From: Rhodococcus sp. KRD197
Lineage (GTDB): Bacteria > Actinomycetota > Actinomycetes > Mycobacteriales > Mycobacteriaceae
DNA: 64,000 nucleotides
Direction: 5' to 3'
Assembly (NCBI RefSeq): GCF_017168235.1
Contig: NZ_JABFAO010000004.1
Location: 277,595-341,594 of the forward strand
In this document: positions 9,104-18,307 of the stretch, piece by piece
Layout: each line of letters opens with the position of its first letter
How positions within the stretch are numbered: position 1 is the stretch's first letter
Made by a program: the position numbers and the translations under genes
Notes under the pieces: generated by a model
Told to the model about the DNA's origin: nothing
Databases searched by the model: none
Seen by the model: the letters and a program-made list of their open reading frames with translations, nothing else

Positions 9104-9145
9104 CGCTTCGGCGGCATCGAAGAAACATCCGGTGCCGCCGAAGCG
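9104..9145 (+). terminator. perfect 13-bp hairpin between rpsG and fusA
   Basis: CGCTTCGGCGGCA at 9104-9116 is the exact reverse complement of TGCCGCCGAAGCG at 9133-9145, with a 16-nt loop. There is no T-run after it, so it may act as a partial terminator, mRNA processing site or stability element that sets rpsL-rpsG levels apart from fusA-tuf, rather than as a full stop. Confidence 0.6.
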
Positions 9146-9193
9146 TTGACCAGCTCAGGTAATACCTCTTCCAACACCAAGGCGGGTTAACTC

Positions 9194-11296
9194 GTGGCAC
9201 AGGACGTGCTGACCGACCTCAACAAGGTCCGCAACATCGGCATCATGGCTCACATCGATGCTGGTAAAACCACCACTACCGAACGCATCCTCTTCTACAC
9301 CGGTATCTCGTACAAGATCGGTGAAGTTCACGATGGCGCAGCCACCATGGACTGGATGGAGCAGGAGCAGGAGCGTGGCATCACGATCACCTCTGCTGCC
9401 ACGACGTGCTTCTGGAACGACAACCAGATCAACATCATCGACACGCCCGGTCACGTCGACTTCACGGTCGAGGTCGAGCGTTCACTCCGCGTGCTCGACG
9501 GCGCAGTTGCCGTGTTCGACGGCAAAGAGGGTGTCGAGCCGCAGTCCGAGCAGGTGTGGCGTCAGGCCGACAAGTACGACGTGCCGCGCATCTGTTTCGT
9601 CAACAAGATGGACAAGCTCGGCGCGGACTTCTACTACACCGTGCAGACCATCATCGATCGTCTCGGGGCCAAGCCGCTGGTCATCCAGCTGCCGATCGGC
9701 GCTGAGAACGAGTTCGAGGGCGTTATCGACCTCGTGCAGATGAAGGCGCTCGTGTGGAGCGGCGAGACCAAGCTCGGTGAGAAGTACGAGATCCAGGAGA
9801 TCCCGGAAGACCTCAAAGAGCGTGCAGACGAGTACCGCACCATGCTGCTCGAGACCGTGGCCGAGTCCGACGAGGCGCTTCTGGAGAAGCACTTCGGCGG
9901 CGAAGAGCTCACGATCGAAGAGATCAAGGCAGCCATCCGCAAGATGACCGTCAACAGCGAGCTGTACCCGATTCTCTGTGGCTCCGCGTTCAAGAACAAG
10001 GGCGTTCAGCCCATGCTCGACGCAGTCATCGACTACCTTCCGTCCCCGCTCGACGTTGCCGAGACCATCGGACACGCCGTCGGCGACGAGGAGAAGGAGA
10101 TCACTCGCAAGCCGTCCGCAGACGAGCCGTTCGCGGCTCTCGCGTTCAAGATTGCGACGCACCCCTTCTTCGGCAAGCTGACCTACGTGCGCGTGTACTC
10201 GGGCAAGGTCGACTCCGGCGCTCAGGTCATCAACTCGACCAAGGGCAAGAAGGAGCGTCTGGGCAAGCTCTTCCAGATGCACTCCAACAAGGAGAACGCG
10301 ATCGCGACCGCGTCTGCCGGTCACATCTACGCCGTGATCGGGCTCAAGGACACCACGACGGGTGACACGCTCTGCGATCCGCAGAACCAGATCATCCTCG
10401 AGTCCATGAGCTTCCCGGACCCGGTCATCCAGGTGTCGATCGAGCCGAAGACCAAGTCCGACCAGGAGAAGCTGGGAACAGCTATCCAGAAGCTCGCCGA
10501 AGAGGATCCCACCTTCTCGGTGAAGCTGGACGAGGACACCGGCCAGACCGTCATCGGCGGAATGGGCGAGTTGCACCTCGACATCCTCGTGGACCGCATG
10601 CGTCGCGAGTTCAAGGTCGAGGCCAACGTCGGCAAGCCGCAGGTCGCGTACCGCGAGACCATCCGCAAGACGGTCGACAAGCACGACTACACCCACAAGA
10701 AGCAGACCGGTGGCTCCGGCCAGTTCGCGAAGGTCATCATCAAGCTCGAGCCTTTCGAGGGCGAGGATGGTGCTACCTACGAGTTCGAGAACAAGGTCAC
10801 CGGTGGTCGTGTCCCCAGGGAGTACATCCCCTCGGTGGACGCCGGAGCTCAGGACGCCATGCAGTACGGTGTCCTCGCCGGATACCCTCTGGTCAACGTC
10901 AAGGTGACACTGCTCGACGGTGCTTACCACGATGTCGACTCGTCGGAAATGGCCTTCAAGGTCGCCGGCTCACAAGCGTTCAAGGAAGCCGCCCGCAAGG
11001 CCGGCCCTGTCATTCTCGAACCCGTCATGGCCGTCGAGGTCATCACGCCCGAGGATTACATGGGTGAGGTCATCGGCGACCTGAACTCCCGCCGTGGTCA
11101 GATTCAGGCCATGGAGGAACGCAGCGGTGCCCGTATCGTCAAGGCACTGGTTCCGCTGTCGGAGATGTTCGGCTACATCGGAGACCTTCGGTCGAAGACT
11201 CAGGGCCGCGCTAACTACTCCATGGTGTTCGATTCCTACGCCGAGGTTCCTGCGAACGTCGCGAAGGAAATCATCGCGAAGGCGACCGGAGAATAG
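9194..11296 (+). CDS. fusA: elongation factor G
   Basis: EF-G, 700 residues, the GTPase that drives translocation and, with RRF, ribosome recycling. The P-loop [15 protein letters not shown] is near residue 20, DTPGHVDF gives G3, and NKMDKLGAD gives G4; domains II to V follow (for example GGSGQFAKV in domain IV). GTG 9194 is preceded by AAGGCGGG. Located in the classic str order before tuf. Confidence 0.98.
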   Translation: MAQDVLTDLNKVRNIGIMAHIDAGKTTTTERILFYTGISYKIGEVHDGAATMDWMEQEQERGITITSAATTCFWNDNQINIIDTPGHVDFTVEVERSLRVLDGAVAVFDGKEGVEPQSEQVWRQADKYDVPRICFVNKMDKLGADFYYTVQTIIDRLGAKPLVIQLPIGAENEFEGVIDLVQMKALVWSGETKLGEKYEIQEIPEDLKERADEYRTMLLETVAESDEALLEKHFGGEELTIEEIKAAIRKMTVNSELYPILCGSAFKNKGVQPMLDAVIDYLPSPLDVAETIGHAVGDEEKEITRKPSADEPFAALAFKIATHPFFGKLTYVRVYSGKVDSGAQVINSTKGKKERLGKLFQMHSNKENAIATASAGHIYAVIGLKDTTTGDTLCDPQNQIILESMSFPDPVIQVSIEPKTKSDQEKLGTAIQKLAEEDPTFSVKLDEDTGQTVIGGMGELHLDILVDRMRREFKVEANVGKPQVAYRETIRKTVDKHDYTHKKQTGGSGQFAKVIIKLEPFEGEDGATYEFENKVTGGRVPREYIPSVDAGAQDAMQYGVLAGYPLVNVKVTLLDGAYHDVDSSEMAFKVAGSQAFKEAARKAGPVILEPVMAVEVITPEDYMGEVIGDLNSRRGQIQAMEERSGARIVKALVPLSEMFGYIGDLRSKTQGRANYSMVFDSYAEVPANVAKEIIAKATGE

Positions 11297-11419
11297 TTCT
11301 CCGCAAGCTGGACACGCTGGATCTGTAACACCGTACGACCATGCAGTTCACAAGAGCTGTACGAGACAACCGCACTGCTGCATTTCACGCAAGCACCAAA
11401 CAGTCCAGGAGGACACACA

Positions 11420-12610
11420 GTGGCGAAGGCGAAGTTCGAGCGGACGAAGCCGCACGTCAACATCGGGACCATTGGTCACGTTGACCACGGCAAGACGACG
11501 CTGACTGCAGCAATCACGAAGGTTCTGCACGACAAGTACCCGGACCTCAACGAGGCCTCGGCCTTCGACGAGATCGACAAGGCGCCGGAAGAGAAGGCTC
11601 GTGGTATCACGATCAATATCTCCCACGTCGAGTACCAGACGGAAAAGCGTCACTACGCGCACGTCGATGCCCCCGGTCACGCCGACTACATCAAGAACAT
11701 GATCACCGGCGCGGCTCAGATGGACGGCGCAATCCTGGTCGTGGCAGCTACGGACGGCCCGATGCCGCAGACGCGTGAGCACGTGCTGCTCGCCAAGCAG
11801 GTCGGCGTGCCGTACATCCTCGTTGCACTCAACAAGGCTGACATGGTCGACGACGAAGAGATCATCGAACTCGTCGAGATGGAGGTCCGCGAGCTTCTCG
11901 CTGCGCAGGACTTCGACGAGGACGCACCGGTCATCAAGGTCTCCGCACTCAAGGCACTCGAGGGTGACCCCAAGTGGGCCGAGAGCGTTGCCGAGCTCAT
12001 GCAGGCCGTCGACGACTCCATCCCGGACCCGGTCCGTGAGACGGAGAAGCCGTTCCTCATGCCCGTCGAGGACGTTTTCACCATCACCGGTCGTGGCACG
12101 GTCGTCACCGGACGTATCGAGCGCGGCTCGGTCAACGTCAACGAAGAGGTCGAGATCGTCGGCATCCGCCCCGGCTCGACCAAGACCACGGTCACCGGCA
12201 TCGAGATGTTCCGCAAGCTGCTCGACTCGGGCCAGGCTGGCGACAACGTCGGTCTGCTCGTGCGTGGCATCAAGCGTGAAGATGTCGAGCGTGGACAGGT
12301 CATCATCAAGCCGGGCACCACGACTCCCCACACGGAGTTCGAGGGCAACGCTTACATCCTGTCCAAGGACGAAGGCGGCCGTCACACGCCGTTCTTCAAC
12401 AACTACCGCCCGCAGTTCTACTTCCGTACCACGGACGTTACGGGCGTTGTGACCCTCCCCGAGGGCACCGAGATGGTCATGCCCGGTGACAACACCGAGA
12501 TGTCCGTCACGCTGATCCAGCCGGTCGCCATGGACGAGGGCCTGCGTTTCGCTATCCGCGAGGGCGGTCGTACCGTCGGCGCCGGTCGCGTCACCAAGAT
12601 CATCAAGTAG
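11420..12610 (+). CDS. tuf: elongation factor Tu
   Basis: EF-Tu, 396 residues, delivers aminoacyl-tRNA to the ribosome. Motifs: [14 protein letters not shown] (P-loop), [12 protein letters not shown] (G3), NKADMVDD (G4), and the C-terminal [16 protein letters not shown] 11420 stands behind AGGAGG at 11407, an ideal ribosome site fitting very high expression. The 123-bp gap from fusA could hold a tuf-specific promoter, but I could not identify one convincingly. Transcription should end at the hairpin at 12670. Confidence 0.98.
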   Translation: MAKAKFERTKPHVNIGTIGHVDHGKTTLTAAITKVLHDKYPDLNEASAFDEIDKAPEEKARGITINISHVEYQTEKRHYAHVDAPGHADYIKNMITGAAQMDGAILVVAATDGPMPQTREHVLLAKQVGVPYILVALNKADMVDDEEIIELVEMEVRELLAAQDFDEDAPVIKVSALKALEGDPKWAESVAELMQAVDDSIPDPVRETEKPFLMPVEDVFTITGRGTVVTGRIERGSVNVNEEVEIVGIRPGSTKTTVTGIEMFRKLLDSGQAGDNVGLLVRGIKREDVERGQVIIKPGTTTPHTEFEGNAYILSKDEGGRHTPFFNNYRPQFYFRTTDVTGVVTLPEGTEMVMPGDNTEMSVTLIQPVAMDEGLRFAIREGGRTVGAGRVTKIIK

Positions 12611-12669
12611 TCTCCGCAGGCTCCGCCTACGGCGATTATCAAGTGATCTAGTTTCACCCAGCTCCACAC

Positions 12670-12702
12670 AGCGGCGCTCACCTTCGGGTGGGCGCCGCTT
12701 TG
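12670..12702 (+). terminator. intrinsic terminator of the str operon
   Basis: AGCGGCGCTCACC (12670-12682), a TTCG tetraloop, then GGTGGGCGCCGCT (12687-12699): a 13-bp stem with one G-U pair, followed by TTGCTGT. It separates tuf from the Hen1 gene. Confidence 0.85.
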
Positions 12703-12774
12703 CTGTGTCCGAGAGGGCAGGCGGCCAGAAAATGTCAGAGCGCAAAGTGAGTGAGGTGAAGTAACGTCGCAGCG

Positions 12775-14163
12775 GTGCTCATGACTCTGGCCGCTGATGC
12801 GACAACCGATTTCCCGGATGCGACGGATCTCGGATTTCTGCTGCACAAACATCCCGACCGAGTCCAGACCTTCGGACTCTCCGTCGGTTCGGCGACGGTG
12901 TTCTACCCCGAAGCGGACTCCCGATCGACCTGTGCCGCAATAATTCTCGACATAGATCCAGTCGAGCTCGGACGGACGCAGCCGCGATGTTCATCGAGCG
13001 AGTTCGCGCTGGGTAGGTACGTCAACGACAGGCCCTACGCGGGTGCATCGCTGCTGGCGGTCGCGCTGTCTCGACTGTTCAAGCAGGCCATCGCCGGAAC
13101 CTGCAAAGCGCGCCCCGAACTTGCAGACCGTGCACTCGATCTCACGATCACCGTGCCGGCGATGCCGTGCCGTGGTGGCAGTGAACTGGCCGAGGAACTG
13201 TTCGGACCGCTGGGGTGGAACGTCGAAGCACGTCCGTTGCCGTTCGACGAGAAGATCCCCAGCTGGGGCGATTCCGTGTACGTCGATCTCACTCTCACCG
13301 GTTCCTTCACCGTTTCCTCGGCACTGAAGCACCTGTACGTGCTGCTGCCGGTTCTCGATGACGTCAAGCACTACTGGGTCGGCGCAGACGAGGCCGACAA
13401 ACTGGTGCGCGCGGCGGGCGAGTGGCTGGCCGGACACCCGAGGATGGAGCTCATCACCGAGCGCTACCTCAAGTATCGACGCGACCTGGTCGCATCGGTC
13501 GTCGATCGCCTCGACCCTGATTCGCAGTCACAGCATCCGAGCCGGCGGGACCCGAACCTGGCAGAGCGCAGGGCCACTGCGGTCATCGCCGAGTTGAAGA
13601 GCTTGGGAGCGAAGTCCGTCGTCGACCTCGGCTGCGGAGAAGGGCGACTGCTGCGAGAGATGTTCTCCGAAAACAAGTTCGAGGCGATTGTCGGTGTCGA
13701 CGTCTCGGCGCGAGCCCTGGCTTCGGCGGAGCGACGGCTGGGACTCGACGATCTTCCCGACCGTCAGCGCACACGTGTTCAGCTCTTTCAATCCTCCGCG
13801 ACGTACCGGGATGCTCGCTTGAAGGGTTTCGACGCGGTGGTGCTCATGGAAGTGATCGAGCATGTCGAAATGGACCGGCTTCCGGCACTTGAGCGGTCGG
13901 TGTTCCGGGAAGCGCGACCGATGCACGTGGTGCTGACCACGCCCAACTCGGAATACAACGCACTGTACGACGGTGTTGCGGATGGCCAGTTTCGGCACCC
14001 GGATCACCGATTCGAGTTCACCCGTGCGCAGTTCCGTGACTGGGCGACGAACGTTGCCGAGCGCGACGGATACGCAGTGCGGTACGAGAGCATCGGGCCG
14101 GTGGACGAGGCGCTCGGTTCCCCCACTCAGATGGCAGTCTTCACCCGAGAGGAGAAAGCATGA
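12775..14163 (+). CDS. hen1: 3'-terminal RNA ribose 2'-O-methyltransferase Hen1
   Basis: Bacterial Hen1, 462 residues. It methylates the 2'-OH at a broken RNA 3' end so that, after sealing by its partner Pnkp, the repaired junction resists the same ribotoxin. The N-terminal half contains the bacterial Hen1-specific region (DATDLGFLLHKHPDRVQ), which in studied systems binds and activates the Pnkp ligase. The C-terminal half is a SAM methyltransferase with VVDLGCGEGRLLREMF and the Hen1 metal-site segments MEVIEHVEMDRL and FRHPDHRFEFTR (Glu-Glu-His-His type). GTG 12775 gives MLMTLAADATT, matching the usual Hen1 N-terminus, and GAGGTGAAG lies upstream; ATG 12781 is the alternative. It overlaps pnkp by ATGA. 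Confidence 0.95.
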   Translation: MLMTLAADATTDFPDATDLGFLLHKHPDRVQTFGLSVGSATVFYPEADSRSTCAAIILDIDPVELGRTQPRCSSSEFALGRYVNDRPYAGASLLAVALSRLFKQAIAGTCKARPELADRALDLTITVPAMPCRGGSELAEELFGPLGWNVEARPLPFDEKIPSWGDSVYVDLTLTGSFTVSSALKHLYVLLPVLDDVKHYWVGADEADKLVRAAGEWLAGHPRMELITERYLKYRRDLVASVVDRLDPDSQSQHPSRRDPNLAERRATAVIAELKSLGAKSVVDLGCGEGRLLREMFSENKFEAIVGVDVSARALASAERRLGLDDLPDRQRTRVQLFQSSATYRDARLKGFDAVVLMEVIEHVEMDRLPALERSVFREARPMHVVLTTPNSEYNALYDGVADGQFRHPDHRFEFTRAQFRDWATNVAERDGYAVRYESIGPVDEALGSPTQMAVFTREEKA

Positions 14164-16646
14164 CGCCGTACGACATTCCCGACCTGTCGCTGGTCGTGCT
14201 GGTCGGGATCAGTGGATCGGGCAAGTCCTCCTTCGCCGCAACACAGTTCGATCCGTTCGAGACCGTATCGAGCGATGTCTGTCGGGGTGTGGTCAGCAAC
14301 GATCCCAACTTGCAGAGCGCGACGAAGGACGCCTTCGAACTGGTGGAGTTCATCGTCGCCAAGCGGTTGGCAGCGGGGTTGCTGACCGTGGTCGACGCCA
14401 CCAATGTGCAACCTGCCTCGCGAAAGTCGTTGGTTCGACTCGCGCGCGAGCACGACGTCCTCCCAGTGGCGATCGTTCTCGATGTGCCGGAGCCGATCTG
14501 TGCCGAGCGCAACGCAACCCGCGTGGACAGGACGTTCGGCCGCGATATATTGCGACGTCAGCACCAGCAACTGACGAGGTCGATGCGCGGGTTGACCAAA
14601 GAAGGCTTCCGAACGGTGCATGTGCTCGATGGTGTCGAGGCGATCGAGGCAGCGCAGTTCGTGCGCACGCCGTTGCGCAGCGACCGCCGCGACGCGCGGG
14701 GTCCCTTCGATGTCATCGGTGACATTCACGGCTGCCTCGGCGAACTGCAGACCCTGCTCACCACACTCGGCTATGCCATTCGACGAGACGAGCAGGGCCG
14801 CGCCGTCGGTGCCGTCCCGCCCGAGGGGCGCACCGCACTGTTCCTCGGTGACCTCGTGGACAGGGGACCGGACTCCGCCGCGGTGCTGCGGCTCGTCATG
14901 GGCATGGTGGCCGCGGGCGAGGCTCTCGCGGTGCCGGGCAATCACGAGCACAAGCTGGTTCAGGCGCTTCGGGGCCGCAAGGTCAACGCCTCGCATGGCC
15001 TCGCCGAAACGCTTGCCCAACTCGAGCACGAGAGCGAAGAGTTTCGACGCGAGGTGCTGGAGTTCTGCGACGGTCTCGTCGCCCACCTGGTACTCGACGA
15101 CGGCCGTCTCGTCGTCGCGCACGCCGGGCTCGTCGAGAAGTACCACAATCGGGCGTCCGGGCGGGTTCGCAGTTTTGCGCTCTACGGTGACACGACAGGC
15201 GAGACCGACGAGTTCGGACTTCCCGTTCGCTATCCGTGGGCGCAGGACTACCGGGGGCCGGCGATGGTGCTCTACGGGCACACGCCGATCCCCGAGCCGG
15301 AGTGGGTGAACAACACCATGTGCCTCGACACCGGGTGCGTGTTCGGCGGGAAGCTGACGGCCCTGCGGTACCCGGAGCGGGAGATCGTATCCGTACCGGC
15401 GGAGCGGCAGTGGTACGCGCCGGCAAAGCCGCTCGGCGAATTCGTGCGCGAGACCGATTCACTCGATCTGACCGATGTCATCGGACCGACCGGAGTCGAG
15501 ACGGCACTGCGTGGACGTGTGAGCATTCGGGCAGAGAACGCGGCCGGCGCACTCGAAGTGATGAGTCGCTATGCCGTCGCTCCGCACTGGCTCGCGTACC
15601 TTCCGCCGACGATGGCGCCATGTTCGTCCTCCACCCGCGACGGGTACCTCGAGTACCCGACCGAGGCGTTCGACGCCTATCGAAAACTCGGTGTGGGAAC
15701 GGTGATCTGCGAGGAAAAGCACATGGGATCGCGGGTCGTGCTCGTACTTCACCGCGGGTCCGGCGGGATCGCTTACACGCGGACGGGGCGGCGTGTGTTC
15801 GACGAGGATCTCACCCGGGAACTCGTCACCGCAGCCGAGAAGGCCTTCGAGCGTGCCGGTCTGTGGAACGAGCTCGACTCATCATCGGTGATCGTCGACT
15901 GTGAGCTGATGCCGTGGTCCGTCAAAGCAGAAGGGCTGGTTCGCAGTCAGTACGCTGCGGTCGGTGCCGCCGCTCGGGCAGATCTGGCGGCCGAGGGCGC
16001 TTTGCTCGCGAGAGCAGCGGCGCGCGGTCTGCCGGTGGGAGATCGAGTCGACCGGCAGGCCCGGCGGTCGGTGAACATCGAGAGGTTCGCTGCGGCGTAC
16101 CGCGGTTACGTCTGGCCCACTGCCGGATTGGAAGGCGTTTCGTTGGCACCCTTCCAGGTGTTGGCCACGGCGAACGAACTGCTCGTCGACCGGCCACACG
16201 AATGGCACCTCGGCCTCGCAGACAGGCTTGCCGATGCCGATCCCACCCTGTTCACCGGAACCGAGCGGATCACCGTCGACCTCGACTCGGAGGCGTCGGT
16301 GCTCGCGGGCGCACGGTGGTGGGAGGAACTCACCGCGGCCGGCGGCGAGGGCATGGTCGTCAAACCGGCGGCAAACGGACCTACCGGGAAAGTGCAGCCG
16401 GGCATCAAGGTCCGGGGGCGCGACTATCTCCGACTGATCTACGGCCCGGATTACACCGAACCGGGGCAGCTCGCTTCGCTGCGTGAGCGGACACTTGCAC
16501 ACAAGCAGTCGATGGCATTGCGCGAGTACGCACTCGGTATCGAAGCGTTGCAGCGATGGGTCGACAAGGAGCCGCTCTGGCGTGTGCACCAGGCGGTGTT
16601 CGCGGTGCTGGCGATGGAGTCCGAACCGGTGGATCCGCGACTCTGA
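14160..16646 (+). CDS. pnkp: polynucleotide kinase-phosphatase-ligase Pnkp
   Basis: Three-domain RNA repair enzyme, 828 residues, close to the ~850 of characterised relatives. Domain 1 (about 1-170) is a 5'-OH polynucleotide kinase with P-loop GISGSGKSS at 16-24. Domain 2 is a metallophosphatase removing 2',3'-cyclic or 3'-phosphates: GDIHGCLGEL from residue 187, GDLVDRGPDS and GNHEHKL. Domain 3 is an adenylyltransferase/ligase with EEKHMGSRVV, where Lys520 is the predicted AMP-accepting lysine. With Hen1 it forms a known complex that heals, methylates and seals RNAs, chiefly tRNAs, cut by ribotoxins. Its ATG lies within the hen1 stop, so the two are coupled. It meets the amaP-like gene tail to tail with only 11 bp between. 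Confidence 0.96.
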   Translation: MTPYDIPDLSLVVLVGISGSGKSSFAATQFDPFETVSSDVCRGVVSNDPNLQSATKDAFELVEFIVAKRLAAGLLTVVDATNVQPASRKSLVRLAREHDVLPVAIVLDVPEPICAERNATRVDRTFGRDILRRQHQQLTRSMRGLTKEGFRTVHVLDGVEAIEAAQFVRTPLRSDRRDARGPFDVIGDIHGCLGELQTLLTTLGYAIRRDEQGRAVGAVPPEGRTALFLGDLVDRGPDSAAVLRLVMGMVAAGEALAVPGNHEHKLVQALRGRKVNASHGLAETLAQLEHESEEFRREVLEFCDGLVAHLVLDDGRLVVAHAGLVEKYHNRASGRVRSFALYGDTTGETDEFGLPVRYPWAQDYRGPAMVLYGHTPIPEPEWVNNTMCLDTGCVFGGKLTALRYPEREIVSVPAERQWYAPAKPLGEFVRETDSLDLTDVIGPTGVETALRGRVSIRAENAAGALEVMSRYAVAPHWLAYLPPTMAPCSSSTRDGYLEYPTEAFDAYRKLGVGTVICEEKHMGSRVVLVLHRGSGGIAYTRTGRRVFDEDLTRELVTAAEKAFERAGLWNELDSSSVIVDCELMPWSVKAEGLVRSQYAAVGAAARADLAAEGALLARAAARGLPVGDRVDRQARRSVNIERFAAAYRGYVWPTAGLEGVSLAPFQVLATANELLVDRPHEWHLGLADRLADADPTLFTGTERITVDLDSEASVLAGARWWEELTAAGGEGMVVKPAANGPTGKVQPGIKVRGRDYLRLIYGPDYTEPGQLASLRERTLAHKQSMALREYALGIEALQRWVDKEPLWRVHQAVFAVLAMESEPVDPRL

Positions 16647-16657
16647 CCTGCTGCGGG

Positions 16658-17209
16658 TCAGACGTGCAGTTGGACACGCAGTGCGACGGCTCGCCCCTCG
16701 ACCGCGTCGGCGACGAAGGCGGCCCGAGCATGCGCGAAGTTCGTGAAGGCCTGGACGTCCAGGTGGCGGGAAGCGTGGACGGCGATGGCGAGGGTCGCGG
16801 TTCCTCGATCGTCGATGGCCCGACCGCGAGCGGAGTCGACGCCGGGGAACTGCGCGATCTCGGCGGCCACCGCGCGCGCCAGCGGGTCGAGTTCGACTCG
16901 GATACCGAGCGATTCGTCATCGGCGATGACAAGGGTCCCGGTGCGCCGCGGCGACAGGTTACCGATGAGGAGCCCGATCGCGACGAGTGCGCTGACCACG
17001 ATCGTGGCCGCCAGCGCTGCATTCCACCAGGATTGCGTCGGTAGCGCGGCGAATTCCTCCCGGTCGAAGCGCGACCATGCATCCACGGCGAACGGAACGT
17101 CGAAGTACCACAAGAGGCCGAAGGCTCCGGTTGCGAGCAGCGCAAGACCGAGGACTGTGACAAGGATGCGGTCGATCAGTGAGGTTGCGCGCTTCACGAT
17201 CGAGACCAT
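16658..17209 (-). CDS. AmaP-like membrane protein linked to Asp23
   Basis: Membrane protein of 183 residues with two N-terminal transmembrane segments (about residues 13-32 and 61-84) and a soluble C-terminal half. The layout resembles the alkaline-shock membrane anchor AmaP, which tethers Asp23/Gls24-type proteins to the membrane. ATG 17209 is taken because the upstream part of the frame is arginine-rich and overlaps the next gene out of frame; the two genes overlap by 16 bp. Asp23 systems respond to envelope stress in Gram-positives. The assignment rests on topology, size and the Asp23 neighbour, not on a catalytic motif. Confidence 0.65.
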   Translation of the reverse strand: MVSIVKRATSLIDRILVTVLGLALLATGAFGLLWYFDVPFAVDAWSRFDREEFAALPTQSWWNAALAATIVVSALVAIGLLIGNLSPRRTGTLVIADDESLGIRVELDPLARAVAAEIAQFPGVDSARGRAIDDRGTATLAIAVHASRHLDVQAFTNFAHARAAFVADAVEGRAVALRVQLHV

Positions 17210-18171
17210 CTGACGCGGACCACTACGTCTCTTGTGTGGGCGAGTACGGCGAGGGTGGGCGCGACCGCGGTTCTCACATCCTCCGCGAGGGCTTCGTCGC
17301 CGACGTTCCCGTCGACCAGCCGGCGCACGTCGATCTCGACCCTCTTGCGCGTAACGGTGGTCCGCACGGATTCGACGCCGGCGATCACTCCGGCATGATC
17401 GCTGCATACTCGCGCCACGTCCGTCGGCCGCAACCACACGATCGGGACCGAGGAGGCTGTAGCTGTCGCGCCGCTGTGAGTTTTCGTCCTCGGCTTCAGT
17501 CCGAGCACGACCAGCGCGAGCCCGGCTGCCGCCGCAGCTGCGCACGCAACGAAAAGCCACCACGACCACTGCACTTCGGCGATTCGCTCGAGCGCAGTTC
17601 CGATCCATGGCAACCCGGTGACCCCTTCGTGCACGATGAGGAATTCCCGTCCTGCCACCACTGTGAGAGCGAGCAGAGCCAGCGCGAGAACGATCGCCAG
17701 CGGAACCGCTGCCGGGCTTGCTGTCGGCGGGCGCGGCTCGACGACCGGATGGACCGCCGAAAACGTGACGGCCTGTTCGGCGGTGCCTGGCTTCTCAGGG
17801 GCGACAACAACAGGGGCGCTGACGACATGCGCGATAACGACGTTGAGACGGTGTAGCGGCAGCCCGATCGTGTCGGTCAAGGCCCGCCCGACGGCGTCGT
17901 GGATCGACTCCGCGACCGCGGGGATGAGACACGGCCACGCGACCGCGACGTACAGGTTGACCGAGACGGAATGGTCGCCGACCGATACATCCGCGCGCGG
18001 GAGTTCTTTCCCGGTGAGGCGGGGCAGGCCACCGACCTGGCGGATGACCCCCGGAACCGTCAGTGCAGCGGTAGTGGCCACGCGTGCAACGGCCTGTTCC
18101 TTGACGACGAGGGTTCCGCGTTCCTCGGCCGGGGGAATCGCGTCGTCCGGGAATGCGGCAGGGGCGCTCAC
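17194..18171 (-). CDS. Asp23/Gls24-domain protein fused to a C-terminal membrane (DUF6286-like) region
   Basis: A 325-residue two-part protein. Residues about 15-115 form an Asp23/Gls24 domain: GTLVVKEQAVARVATTAA, TVPGVIRQVGG, then alternating strands (VSVNLYVAVAWP) and the closing LHRLNVVIAHVV. A Pro/Ala linker leads to two transmembrane helices (about 150-170 and 200-225) and a soluble tail (VARVCSDHAGVIAGVESV, VEIDVRRLVDG) like that seen as a separate protein in other actinobacteria. Such domains usually occur as separate small genes, so this looks like a fusion. GTG 18171 is chosen as start; a 21-codon frame from ATG 18230 ends in a GTGA overlap with it and may be a mini-leader or chance. 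Confidence 0.7.
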   Translation of the reverse strand: MSAPAAFPDDAIPPAEERGTLVVKEQAVARVATTAALTVPGVIRQVGGLPRLTGKELPRADVSVGDHSVSVNLYVAVAWPCLIPAVAESIHDAVGRALTDTIGLPLHRLNVVIAHVVSAPVVVAPEKPGTAEQAVTFSAVHPVVEPRPPTASPAAVPLAIVLALALLALTVVAGREFLIVHEGVTGLPWIGTALERIAEVQWSWWLFVACAAAAAAGLALVVLGLKPRTKTHSGATATASSVPIVWLRPTDVARVCSDHAGVIAGVESVRTTVTRKRVEIDVRRLVDGNVGDEALAEDVRTAVAPTLAVLAHTRDVVVRVRWSRS

Positions 18172-18307
18172 CGGGTCCGTCGGCGAGCATCCCCGAAGGA
18201 GTGGGCTTCGCGCATCCGGTGGTCCGTGGTCATGCTGTCGATCGTAGACGCGAGAACGTGCCAGACAAGTCGACTGCAACGTGTTCTTTTCTGGTAGAGA
18301 TCTTCAC

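Noticed and set aside
9146..9165. TTGACC followed by TAATAC as a fusA promoter
   Set aside because: The spacing is only 8 bp, far from the 16-18 bp required.
18168..18230. 21-codon gene ahead of the Asp23 fusion
   Set aside because: It overlaps the next start by GTGA but has no ribosome site I can support and no recognisable product; kept only as a note.
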